A stretch of 64,000 bases of DNA from Theocolax elegans (taxonomy: Eukaryota; Arthropoda; Insecta; Hymenoptera; Cerocephalidae): contig CM047426.1 of assembly GCA_026168455.1 (NCBI GenBank), forward strand, positions 79,883,986-79,947,985, written 5' to 3'. Each line of letters starts with the position of its first letter. Position 1 is the first letter of the stretch. Below are positions 53,027 through 63,800 of this stretch, piece by piece. The notes below the pieces were generated by a model. That model saw only the letters and a list, made by a program, of their open reading frames with translations, had not been told where the DNA came from and did not search any database. The position numbers and the translations under genes were made by a program.

Positions 53027-55792
53027 AATTATAATACATTATTTTATCACAATGCCGATTTGATGTAGTATTAGGTTATGTTCGTACTGGAAGTAACAGA
53101 TTTAAGCGACCTTTTAGTGTAATAATTATTATTTTGTTTGTAGCAAATATATTTTTTAAATAATTTAATATTTTAATGAAATTTAGCTAAAAATTACTTA
53201 ATTCTTAATTATTCAAATTAACTCATTTTTTAAAATATTTACTAAAAAAGTTAGTTAATTTCGAGCAGAGAAAATTTTTATGTATAAAAATAAACATTTT
53301 AACGTTTCACGTGTACCGATGATTTAACAGTGAAATAACACACCATATTTTGTCATTTATCAATTATAAAATTTGCATATTTAAAACGACATTAAATATG
53401 CATTTACTCAATGTTTCGATAAGCTAACGAATTACAATACCCTCAAATGAAAAAGTTTCCTTGCAATTTCTAATAAATTTCTACGCAAAGGATAAACAAA
53501 AAAAAGTTTGAAAAAATTCTTAAACCACGCTAAAGAAATTTTTTCCGATTTTCTACCAAGCAAAGGAATATAAAATCACGTAAAAAAGATCTATACACCT
53601 CAGTTAAAATATATTCAATAAAAATTTGAACGCAGCCTCCGAAACAAAAGCTGGTATACAAGCGGTTCTATCTTCTCCGGTGTGTCTGACCGTGCCACGG
53701 GTGTTTCCACTACTTCTGCACGAGCCTTAACGACCTCGACCGTTTGATCGCCTTTTTCTCTCTCGCACCGCGTATAAGCGTCGCAATAACGGCGACGTTC
53801 GATCGTGGTTCTTGAGCTCACTTTTTCCCCCCTTCTCGATCCTACCACTGTTTTTGCCGCTCGCTCGGAAAAATGTTTTTATACCGGTCGAATGGTACGA
53901 GTAGAAATCGATATTTTCTTAAAAACGTGCTCGACGCTTGAATGCCGTATATTGTGTGTGCGGGAGCTCTTTTTTTCATCCACTCGTTTGGAGAATTGCG
54001 GTGAACGAGCCTTTTGAGAAGAGAGTTCGCTCCGATGATATTGATTTGTTAATTGATATTTAATTAATTTATGGACTAACTAGTGTGTTTAAGCGAGTTT
54101 TTCACGTGAATCTAAAATGTTGAATGTTTCGATTGCACGTTGCCCGATTACTTTTCAACAATTTCCCACTTTTTTTGAGCTTAAAATTGTATTAATTAAC
54201 GTTTACGTATCTGCATTTTTAATGCTACGTTGGTTGTCTTTTTTCTCTCTCCAAATAACCTTTCCCGTATAATGAAAATTAACATTATTATGCTTTAGGA
54301 TATTTTAAAAAATGCACGAGATAAACAATGCGAAACGTTGATTCATTAATTATGTATAATGCATTTTTATTTTTAGGTACGTTGTTAATATTCGGCACAT
54401 TTTCAAACAAACTTTACATACAATATTACGTTACGTTTTTCACATTCAATATCCGTTCACGGGATTTTAAAAAACTGTTCAAAATGTTATTGATACGCGA
54501 ATTAGAATTTCTGCTGCAAGATTCAGGAAGGGCAGCGAACTCGGTTTTCTCCAATTTAAGATTTATTCGTCGAGCACGAGAAAACCGATATTTGCATAAA
54601 AAAAATCCAAGCGTACACTGTCGATCGCTTTTTTGTGTTATTTATTATCCAGCATGGTAACTTTTTTTACGCCAGTGCTTACAACAAAGTGTAAATTCGC
54701 GACTTTTTCTTCTCATTTCCGCATCTTACTATACATCCACGATAATCGAAAATAATGGATAATTATTTTTTACCATTAAATATTATATTTCTTTACACAC
54801 TTTTATTTTTTCGCGATCTTTTTTATAATAACGTTTTAACATTATCGTTTTTTCGAAATGTTATGAGACATTTGGATGATTAATTATTCGTTAGATTGCG
54901 AGGGAATTTTCTTGAGGCACAAAAAGAAAAGACTATATAACACAGTTTCTAAACAGACATTCAAGAGGTTCTTTATTCCGCTTAACGTAATCGGCTTTAG
55001 TAGTATTTTATGAGGAATTACTATCAGCTATTCTTTCCATTTATCTATTTTACACAATTGATTTTCATTTTTTTGTCAAACAATTTTTGAGGTTAAATAA
55101 CATTTTTAAATAATATTATCTTGGTATTTTCAACGAAATGCCAAAGTAATGTTAACTTATTACACACGAATTAATATTTTTTTTATTAGATTAATGTAAA
55201 TTCTGTTAAAAAGCAATTGGATTTAAAGTATTGAAATTATATTGAACACACGTCCTGCATGTATAAAGAATTCAATGCATGTAAATTTAATAAAAATCGA
55301 TTCTCCGTAATTTCAACAATATGAGATAATTTTATTAATGTCAAATGGAATTCTTATAAAAAATTGTAAAACTTAAGTAATTATCAAATTTACGCGTAAT
55401 TTAATAAAAACTTCTTATTAAAAATGGTGAAATATGAAATATGGTTTCGTAAAACTATCATTGTAATAAGAAAGTGCAATTGGATTATTTGTTAGAGAGA
55501 GCTAGCCTGTAATAGTGTTTCGATAGAAAAATCTTAAAAGAGCAGGGTGAGTTTAAAGAGATATTATATATTGTTAACCGGGTATCTTAATATATCCACG
55601 TTGCATCTCGTAAGAATTGCGCGGCGAGATTTATTCGCGAGCGTCCAGCCGAGCCGCGTGCATAACGAGTCCACAAGAATTCGCATAATCGCGTCACCAA
55701 GTAAGTGTTCACCATCACCAATAAAAATCGTGTCCACAATAGTCTGCTGGTTGGTCATGTACCATCATCGAAATTTGTGTGTGATTACTCAC
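53027..55792. other. Putative start of the large first intron (minus sense)
   Basis: Begins (minus sense) with the donor GTGAGT at 55792-55787. CpG-rich only at 53.62-54.02 and 55.59-55.79 kb; otherwise AT-rich. A plus-strand donor-like CCAAGTAAGTG lies at about 55700. No further exon seen. Confidence 0.45.
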
Positions 55793-55853
55793 CGGTATCC
55801 TGCGCGATTAGAGGGTCGATCGCCACCAAGAGAGCAAGTAGAATAGGAGTCAT
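55793..55853 (-). CDS. First coding exon (signal peptide) of an unidentified secreted or cell-surface protein
   Basis: On the minus strand an ATG at 55853-55851 opens a frame of 20 codons plus one base that ends at the consensus donor GTGAGTAAT (intron starts at 55792, phase 1). The peptide begins MTPILLALLV and ends LIAQDT, with the split codon starting with G. This is a textbook signal peptide: a short N-region, a hydrophobic core at about residues 3-16 and small residues before a likely cleavage after Ala17. An in-frame TAG lies upstream, so the ATG is a true start, and it is the first ATG after the predicted transcription start at 56192. Small signal-peptide exons followed by very large introns are common in insect immunoglobulin-superfamily and other neuronal surface genes, but no downstream exon is recognisable here, so the family cannot be named. 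The frame, donor and leader are seen; the secretory role is inferred. Confidence 0.6.
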
Positions 55854-56192
55854 ATTGACAGCCCTATCTCTCTATCTTAATCACCCCCGTTTCACTGCAC
55901 TCGCAACAGCAGCAACAGCACCACCACCGTCGGACTCGTCGTGAAGTGGTTAGTTTAGCCACCTACGGACCAAGAAGAAATTCACCTCTGTCAGTGAGGT
56001 TTACGGAGAGTGGAGGAACACCCCGGGTGGAGGGCCAAATGAAATATAGAAGGGAAGAATGCGAGTATAGGGTGGCACGATCTAATAATTTGACAATGGG
56101 GTTGTCGAGTATAAAACCCGATCTTCGAAACACACACACGCACAACACGATGTAGCGCTCGATCGCCTCGAGCGTCTTCGCACTGAAACACT
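55854..56192 (-). other. Predicted 5' untranslated leader of the signal-peptide gene
   Basis: Between the predicted initiator at 56192 and the start codon at 55853 there are 339 nt with no ATG on the minus strand; about five would be expected by chance. The ATG-free stretch continues upstream to 56258. The leader contains a GGT/GCTGTT-type trinucleotide run at 55905-55931, which in the opposite strand reads as a CAG/CAC (Gln/His) tract. A spliced leader is not excluded: a minus-strand acceptor-like CTACTAGCCATTTCAG ends near 56229. Confidence 0.4.
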
Positions 56193-56228
56193 GACAACTC
56201 TCCTCTTATCTCTTGAGGTGTATATATC
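56181..56228 (-). promoter_or_regulatory. Candidate core promoter: TATA-like box plus initiator
   Basis: Read on the minus strand, GATATATACAC (56228-56218) is followed about 30-34 nt later by TTGTCAGTGTT. Its TCAGTG (56194-56189) matches the arthropod initiator, with A(+1) at 56192. A second TTTCAGTG follows at 56188-56181. The spacing suits a TATA/Inr promoter, although the first T of TATATA at -34 is slightly far. It lies in a CpG-rich patch directly upstream of the ATG-free leader. Confidence 0.35.
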
Positions 56229-57479
56229 TGAAATGGCTAGTAGAAAAAATAGCTCTTCATCCCTAGGATCTAGGCAGTATGTACAGTCGAGGTGTTTATC
56301 TCGATACTCCGACGTGATCCCTCGAAATTCTATACATAGATATATTCTATTATTTACACGCCGACGGGCTTTCATGTACTATCACGTCTCTTTCTTCCTG
56401 TGATTCCACGACCATCCCATATTTTCAGTGGCGGCCCGCGAGTCTGGCCCCCTTAGGGGCACCTCACTCGGGCGCAGCCTTTCCTACGCGACTTTCGCAT
56501 CGTTTCCACGAGGTTACGATAACGAGGCCTAATTCCGCATTTTACGCGTACTACACCGGCCGGTTACTCGAGGAGGCTGGTGCGTAGTTTACGGAGCGCG
56601 CGCTACGGCCTGACTGACTTACTCGCTCCCGTACGTCTCCCACCCTCGAGCGTCCCGCGCACGCGCCTCAACGGTATCGCGAGCGGCTTCCCTTCCTTTT
56701 CTTTTCCCCGTCACTTTTTCGCCCCGGATGATTTTCCGACCTCGCCGGTTTTCGCTTCACCGTCTACCAACATCCTTTTTCTATCTCTCCTAGCCTCGAT
56801 CTTTGGCTAATCACCCTTTTTCATTTATACTTCTACTTCTACGATCTCTTTCCCACCTCCACACCTTTCTTAGTATTTCGATACGTTTTTACATTTAACA
56901 ACAATTCAAATTAGTCTTCAAAGTTACAATTTCAATTATCTATTGCGACTGTTAAAAGATTTATAGACGATTAAAATATTTTAATATTTTATTTAGCGGA
57001 AATTTACGTGTTCGTAAATTAATTTCGTTTTTTTACTCACATTTTCCAAAACATAATTTTACTACGGAGTCTGAGGATCGTTATATTGGCTACCCGAGAC
57101 ACAGTTATATTGATTTGTACTGAATATGAAATTCATTGACTTTTCAAATGCATTTATAGTTTATCGACTCACGAATGAATATTTAAACAGAATTTAACAA
57201 AAACTAAATTGGAAATATTCAGTTATTACGTTTCTTTTCATTATTTAATATTGATAGAAAATAAAAGTATTGTAAATTGATACTTTATAAGTATTAAAAT
57301 TCATAGAATTAGGACAGTCGCATCAACACTTTTGTTTACTTTAGCATTTTGAGAAAAAAGAAAAACGAATACCGAAAAAAGATCGTATACACATATCTTA
57401 TAATCGAAACCCAAACTTCATTCTGCAAAAATTCATAATTTCGAACCCAAAAGCCGAGACAATACGAAAAATTGGTGAC
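56229..57479. other. CpG-rich intergenic or promoter block, then AT-rich
   Basis: 56.2-56.83 kb is CpG-rich, upstream of the predicted minus promoter. It holds a plus-strand acceptor-like CATCCCATATTTTCAG (about 56430) followed by an open frame of some 50 codons of unknown meaning. 56.83-57.47 kb is AT-rich. Confidence 0.4.
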
Positions 57480-57704
57480 CGCGCGAGCACCTGTGCGCCG
57501 TCAGGGTGGGGATCGCCGGCGGTTTGAACGCGACGCATGCGTTCGTAGCTGGAACGTCGGGTAGAGGGAGCCCGAACCCGGCGACGTATCGCAGTTTCTC
57601 CCTTGATGTTTGTGTGTCTGGTCGGCAAGTCGCGGCGCCAAGCTCCGGGCCACGAGGTTCGACACGCACGGCTTTCTTTCCCTCGCTTCTTCCGAATACT
57701 TCTC
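57480..57704 (+). other. Candidate first exon of a divergent plus-strand transcript
   Basis: A sharply bounded CpG-rich block in AT-rich surroundings ends with TACTTCTC followed by a consensus GTAAGTTAT donor (57705). It has no convincing start codon, and the frames that continue into the next candidate exon open only after a TGA at about 57604, so a non-coding or 5'UTR exon is the best reading. The 5' end given is only the edge of the GC-rich block. It lies about 1.3 kb from, and points away from, the predicted minus-strand promoter at 56192. Confidence 0.3.
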
Positions 57705-58124
57705 GTAAGTTATCTTTTATTCGAGTGATTATGACTAAAGTTAAACGCTATTTTTTATGTATTGGAGAATAAGAATACTTCAACGAAGTCGTCAGCAATC
57801 TTCAATTCCGACAGGAAAAATATTTGTAGAATAAATCAATATTGTTTGCATTATCTTTAACAGATGACAAAAAGTCTTAATATTAAATTATCAAAATAAC
57901 CATTAGATGTGGCAATGCAAAGGTGCATAGTATATCAATATTCAAAATTCGTAAAAATTCTTATTCTCGCGTAGTCAAGTATTTGCAAAGATTACGGTTT
58001 ATTGAGATAAATTAGAAAGCCTACGTCATAATTAAAAATTAATTAAAGTACGATACGATACGAAAGCCGAGCGTGTCTTCATTAATTTCGCGCGATCGTG
58101 ATTAGTGAATTTTGCCATTTTCAG

Positions 58125-58207
58125 TATTTTGATTCGGTTACGAAGACGTTCAGAAGAACTGATCGAAAGCGCTAGCCATTGGTCCTTACTCTGGAGCACA
58201 TTTTCAA
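58125..58207 (+). other. Candidate 83-bp internal exon, plus strand
   Basis: The acceptor ATTTTGCCATTTTCAG (AG at 58123-58124) and the donor TTTTCAA|GTAAGTTAA (intron from 58208) bracket 83 bp that is less AT-rich than its flanks. One of three frames is open throughout (starting ATT TTG ATT CGG after one base); the others have stops. Together with the donor at 57705 it would define a 420-bp intron. Whether it is coding, UTR or part of a long non-coding RNA cannot be decided from sequence alone. Confidence 0.35.
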
Positions 58208-59337
58208 GTAAGTTAATTTTCGTGCGTGTGTGTGTTTCAAATCATTAATTAATCAATATATTTATTTTATAATATTATATAATTGTTATACGTGCATGCA
58301 TATACCTATATATATGTATAATTGATATTCTATAATTTGAATTATTTGTATTGTGATTGCATTGATTATATATAAATAAGCATTTTAAAACAGCTACATT
58401 TTACCTTACATTGCTATTTTATGGACGTAATTGTATATAAATTATTAATAAATTACTAAATAATTTATAAGTTTCAAATTTAGAATAAAAGTATATTTAA
58501 AAGTTAATTGTTACTTACGTTGAGGGGGGTCATATAGGTATATAAAATTATTGCAGATTATTAGAATAAAAACACATTTCTACTTAAATTAAATGTAATT
58601 GCTAAATCGATAATATATCACATAAAAACTAGTTTGGATACTACTTTGTTAACATGTAGTGTTAAAAAATAAATAATTTTGAAGTAATATTCGAGATAAT
58701 ATTTGTATAAGACAATTAGTTACTCATAGGTTTTCAGTAAATAATTGGAAAATACATTGGCGGTGTATCTAGTGAGGTAACGCAAGCCAATAAAAAGGAA
58801 GTACAAATTAAAGAAAAAGTAGAGAAAGCGAGAAAGCGTGGGGAATCTACATCGTTAAGTGTTTTTATATCGACGTAAGCTCACGCGAAAATCGCAAAAC
58901 AGCGTCGCCGCAGCGACAAAAGTAAACCCAGAGAGAAGCGTCGAGCTGACTCCCCGGGCAATAACAAAAAATCCTAAGGAGCACGCGGCTTAATTTAATA
59001 TCGCAAGGGGCGAACGAGAGCGCGCGCTCAGTGCAGCAGCGCTGGATAAATTTCTCGATGATAAATTCCTCGGTGTCTTCTCCCATTTTTCCGTCCCCCT
59101 TTCTACCATTCTCGCAGCGTTGGTTCATCTCTTCGAGACACTCGCCGAGCGAACAAAAGATAACAACCGGAATAAGAATAACCGGGGCGCGCACAGGGTG
59201 CACTCGTGCACTATAAGGAACCCTTGAATTAAGGTGTATAAGGCCGTGGAGGAAGGAATTTTCTTGGTTGCCAGCGAGAAAGGATGCTTGGAACGAATTT
59301 TTTTCAATCCTCGCGGGAAAAGAGAAACATTTTTTTA
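58208..59337. other. Non-coding: AT-rich, then CpG-rich
   Basis: AT-rich to 58770 after the plus-strand donor at 58208; CpG-richer from 58770 on, with unrecognised short frames on both strands. Confidence 0.5.
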
Positions 59338-59409
59338 TTCTTCTTCTTCTTCTTCTTCTTCTTCTTCTTCTCCTCTTCCTTCTTTTACTTTTTCTTTTTC
59401 TTCTTCTTC
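59338..59409. repeat. (TTC)n trinucleotide microsatellite
   Basis: Ten to eleven perfect TTC units (59338-59370) followed by diverged TCC/TTC/TTTC units. The poly-Ser frame over it is a repeat artefact. Confidence 0.95.
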
Positions 59410-61378
59410 GTTTTTGCCGTTAGCGCGAAACTGGCGAATTGAAGTAAAAATTATGATTTCTATGGTTGCACTTGTCGAGGGATCTCGAAATTACTTAGCT
59501 AATTTTTTGTAATTAATTGCTCACGATACAAAATGATAGATTAATAAGTTTAGTTAAATTTATAGAATGGGTTTACAAAAATGCATGATTTTGTTGGATT
59601 TTGAATAAGTACAGATAACGACGAAATTAACGATAATAGAGAAACATCGTAGCCTTGTATAAAATTTTACGAACGCGTGATAAAATTTTAGCACGAAATT
59701 TTCAGCATAAACTTAACGCCACGCGACGAAAAATTTCAATATCACCATAAGGGTTACTTTTTTGCGATAAATGGTATTCTAAATTTATTACGCAAATTGT
59801 GCATTTATTTGCATAATTTAGTATTAGCATAATTATATGTATTGTCAACATTCTTTATTAAATTAATATATAAAATATTACATTGTCTAAAGCAGTGCTT
59901 CACATTTATTTGAAATATTCTTAAATATTTACAACGATTTAATAGTTATACTTTTACCGGCGGTGTTTATTTTAAAATACTTAGTAAACTATAGACTAAT
60001 TGCTTTCCTTGTAACATGATTGAAATTGATAGAAAATTGAATGAAAAATGCTACTGCGATAATAAATCGCATCACTCAAGATAGAAATATTTTATGTCTT
60101 TTATGAAGAAAGTGCAGTCGATTCCATTTCCACAAATCATTGTGTATTAACGACATATTTCGTCTATAACAGAATTGTTAAAGTTATCTTTAATGTAAAC
60201 GAAGTTTAAATATCAGAAATCCATAAATATGATTTAATATAAAAATCAATGCTAAATAAGCAAACAATTTTAAACTAACACATTAAGTAATCGTCAGCAA
60301 TTAAAATTTCTGAACATTATCCAATTATTCTAAAAAATGTGACTAGATATTTAAAATAGTAAAGCAAATTACATACTCTACCATTTACGCTCTTCATTAG
60401 AATGAAAATGACCACATACATTCTGAACGAAACCTCATAGTATGAAAACAGCCGCGTATACACAAAGCGACGTGCGATTTACGTCGTCCCTTTTTCCAGG
60501 TAAAGGAAAAAGAATCCGGATGAACGATCGCGCGACTTATGAATAAACATCCAAGAGCGTAAATACGAAGCCTTGCTTCTTTATCCCTCCCACAACGTGT
60601 TTCTTAGCCTTTTATGCATACGATAGCCAGCAAGTTGTTCGCGCAAAACGGCTCCGTAAATTTCGGCCTCGAATTATTGCGATGGTAACCGGTGCCACCT
60701 AAAACTGCAGATGCAGCTGCGTGCCCCACAATTTCCTGCGTTTTTCCCACTTCTCTTTGCTTTTACCTTGTCTCTTATACGTGTACATTTCTTGTCTCAT
60801 CTCCTTTTTTTCGTACCGAGCGCTTCGTTTCGAAATTGAATCGCGTCCAAAGAGTCCCGGAGAAATTACGCTTGATATGTGAAAGGGGAAGGAGAAGCTT
60901 TATTCGATTTCGCTCCTGCCGTGGATGATCGCCCGCTGTAAATACACTTGAAGAGAGAGGACGCTTTTTTATCTGCTTTTAGTTGCCTTTGAGATTTTCT
61001 GGATTCGGATTTTTTCGTTTGAAAGCAAGCTCAAATTTACTTTTCATTTTTTAAAATATTATTTTTATTTAAGTAGAGTGTTATACGTTCTTATTAATAT
61101 ATCTAAATTAATATTTGTATCTACGCAGAAAAACAGTTTTATTATTTAAGAAATATAACAACTCAGTATTCTGCACGCACTTAAATAAAAAAAAAGCAAA
61201 TGTATCTTGTGCATACGAGGCGTGAAAGGTTAATTAAATTCTTACATAAAGCATCTTTATTCATCGAAACGAGGCCGCCAACGAGTACATGTAAATTTGC
61301 CTGTGAGGAAAGACGAATGGGACCTTACCAACGAAAAGTACATAAAAAATATGCAGATTCATAAAATATTGACCTTTT
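59410..61378. other. Non-coding: AT-rich with one CpG patch
   Basis: CpG-richer at 60.44-61.01 kb, AT-rich elsewhere. No gene or RNA recognised. Confidence 0.5.
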
Positions 61379-61380
61379 TA

Positions 61381-62139
61381 AGTGGCAAGAATCCTTCGTA
61401 ACAATGCGTTGAAGTTTTCATACCATAAACTAAAAAATGGTAAATAAAACCAAAATAAACATAGATGACAGTATTTTATGCTCAAGATATTGATCGATTA
61501 TCCTATAAAAACTTATCAAAAAAATCTTAATTCGAATATAAAATCTAAAAATCATTTTTCTACCCTTAGGCTTACCGTGACCACCATCCATTAAAAAGAA
61601 GTATAAAATATTTTATATTATAATTTTCGAGGAGCTTGCGATAGAAAAGTTATAATCCTAGTACTTTTTTTAAAACATTTAACGGATACCAAAAAGCTTT
61701 TTTATTGCTCCAAAAATAAATTGAATATTTGCAATAATATAAATACTTTTGAAAAAAACTATAGTGCTGAATTAGAAAATATTTTTTTTATATTTTTATC
61801 AACAATTTTTGATATTCGATGACGTTTTTTAAAAAAAAGTACTAATAACGGAATGAAATCAATGCAAGCTCACGGGAAAAATATAATAAACCAGTGTAAT
61901 CATCCCATAAAATTATTAAAAAAAATGTCTATCTTTGAAAAACCATTTTTACACACATCCAACGGATACAAAATGGTATTTATAAAAACTATAGAACAAC
62001 GTTTTTAGACGTTTTTTAAAGGATAATCGATTAGTATTAATATTTTCAACATAAAGTAGTATTATCCATGTTTATATTCATTTTATTTAAGAATTTTTTA
62101 ATTTAAGGGATGACATTTTTAACGCATTGTTTCGCCACT
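61381..62139. mobile_element. Non-autonomous DNA transposon with long TIRs and TA target duplication
   Basis: The ends are inverted copies: left AGTGGC at 61381-61386 and right GCCACT at 62134-62139, each flanked by TA (61379-61380 and 62140-62141). Inward, AACAATGCGTT (61400-61410) pairs with 62121-62131, and ATCGATTATCCT (61493-61504) pairs with 62020-62031. The arms are therefore about 120-140 bp, diverged, with an ~11-bp insertion in the left arm. The TA duplication is typical of the Tc1/mariner/IS630 superfamily. No transposase frame is present. Internally, AACGGATAC recurs directly at 61681 and 61961, and an imperfect inverted pair lies around 61655-61685 and 61823-61855. The TIR and TA structure is seen; the superfamily is inferred. 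Confidence 0.6.
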
Positions 62140-62141
62140 TA

Positions 62142-62955
62142 CGGTGAATTTTTTTAACCTTTATATTGTTTTACTTACTTTTGGATGATATAAGTCCTAT
62201 TTATCTTTCTTTACGGGGAAATTTACTTATACCAATTAGCGACTTACTTTAAAATTAAATTTAGGATTTCTCACAATGTGCACTGCTCTACTGTTATTGT
62301 GGTTTTATTTTGATTAACTAGAGAGTGCGATTTTATAAAATATTTCATCCTAAAACAAAAGTCACAGTACTAACAATTTTAGGGTAGTCAAAAATATTAA
62401 ACAAAATAATGAATACAAAAGTCAGGAAATGATAAATTTTTGTTTTATTATTAACGAACTGAATTTCATCTTGATGTTATAAAAGTAGCAAAATGATTAA
62501 GATATCCATATGCACATGTAAAGAGATTTAAAGTTTGTATGATTTTATAAAATACTACATATTCAATCAAATGTGCAATTCTTAATTTAAAATAATATAA
62601 TTCGTATTACATAGAAATTAACTTCTCTGGAAATGAAAATAATTTGTTTTATCTTGTACAGATTTTGTATTAAATTATATAAATTTAAACATAGTAAATG
62701 ATGTATTCAGGGTAGTTTTTGCAAAAGAAAACTATTCAATGTAAAAAGTGTATCATAAAAGTACTGACATATCGACTATTCCGATAACGAATATATTCGT
62801 AGTGTACGTTTTGTACATTTTATATTTTAAAAACGTATTAAAGGTTTTGCATATGCACACAACCTACATTCAATTCATTCAACTGTGCGTTAAAAGAACG
62901 CGTATTTATTGAATGTTTTCGTTTGGCGAAAATCTGAATAGAAACGTGACTCACA
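62142..62955. other. Non-coding: AT-rich
   Basis: Uniformly AT-rich; nothing recognised. Confidence 0.6.
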
Positions 62956-62972
62956 AATATATATATATATAT
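62956..62972. repeat. (AT)n microsatellite
   Basis: Eight AT units, 25 bp before copy 1 of the terminal duplication. Confidence 0.9.
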
Positions 62973-62995
62973 GTAAAATACAAATAGCAATAAAA

Positions 62996-63191
62996 GTTTT
63001 ACATGTCACTATTCAATTCGTTAGTTTTCAAGTTTTTCTCCAGGTACAATGTCTGTAAAATACTGCTTTCTCATGATAAGTGTCATCCAAAACTTAAGAA
63101 TGCAGTTTTAAAAATTGATCAAAGCTGAAAGAAGAAAAGAGCACGAAGGAAAAATAAAGTACTTTTAAAATATTTTATATCGCATTCATTA
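62996..63191 (+). repeat. Direct duplication, copy 1
   Basis: This 196-bp copy, starting GTTTTACATGTCACTATTC and ending CGCATTCATTA, matches 63801-64000 along its whole length. The copies differ by six 1-2-nt indels, mostly in or beside homopolymers, and one substitution (TATAT versus TACAT). Both lie in the same orientation 805 bp apart. No gene is seen in it. Confidence 0.95.
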
Positions 63192-63800
63192 ATCTCAAAG
63201 TGGATTGGTGCGAAAATTGAATGAATTTTTAAATACTTGAAGAATCTCAATTTCATAAAATATACAAAATATCAAATTTAAAAATATATTTTTATTCTTA
63301 TAAAGAAAGGCTTGTGATATTCAAGTATAAGAAATCATAAATTTTATAAACGTTAATGTAAATAATTAAAGTAAATTTTTATTTTTAACCTATTATGAAA
63401 AACGTGTAAAAATAATTAAGGTTAAATTTTAATGTTCATTCTCAAACATTTAAATTGCAACATATTTTTATCCTGACTCGTAATCCAATCTTTCTTTCTC
63501 ATATTCCGGGTGATTCCTCGATCGTTAGCGAAGACACGCTGAGCCTTCTGCTCCATCTTTCTCCTCCGGGCACCGAAGCTTCTCAATAATCCCTGCCATT
63601 TACCCCTCTTGTCTCTCCTCTGGGCTCGTTCGGTCGACGTCTTTAATGGTCTCGCTCACGGAACCCATTGAAAAATCAAGATCCTAGCGTCTATAACCAC
63701 ACAAGAGAGGGCCAGTCTCTCGAGGGAGTCGCTGACTATTGCTCCTGAAGAAGGTGACTTTGAAAAAATAGAGGTAAATTGAACTGACCGCGGTCTTGGC
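63192..63800. other. Spacer between the terminal duplication copies
   Basis: AT-rich to 63470, then a CpG-richer block. The minus strand is open from 63655 to a TAA at 63422 (77 codons), with a basic Arg/Lys-rich stretch at about 63610-63490 but no splice acceptor, so it is not called a gene. Confidence 0.4.
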
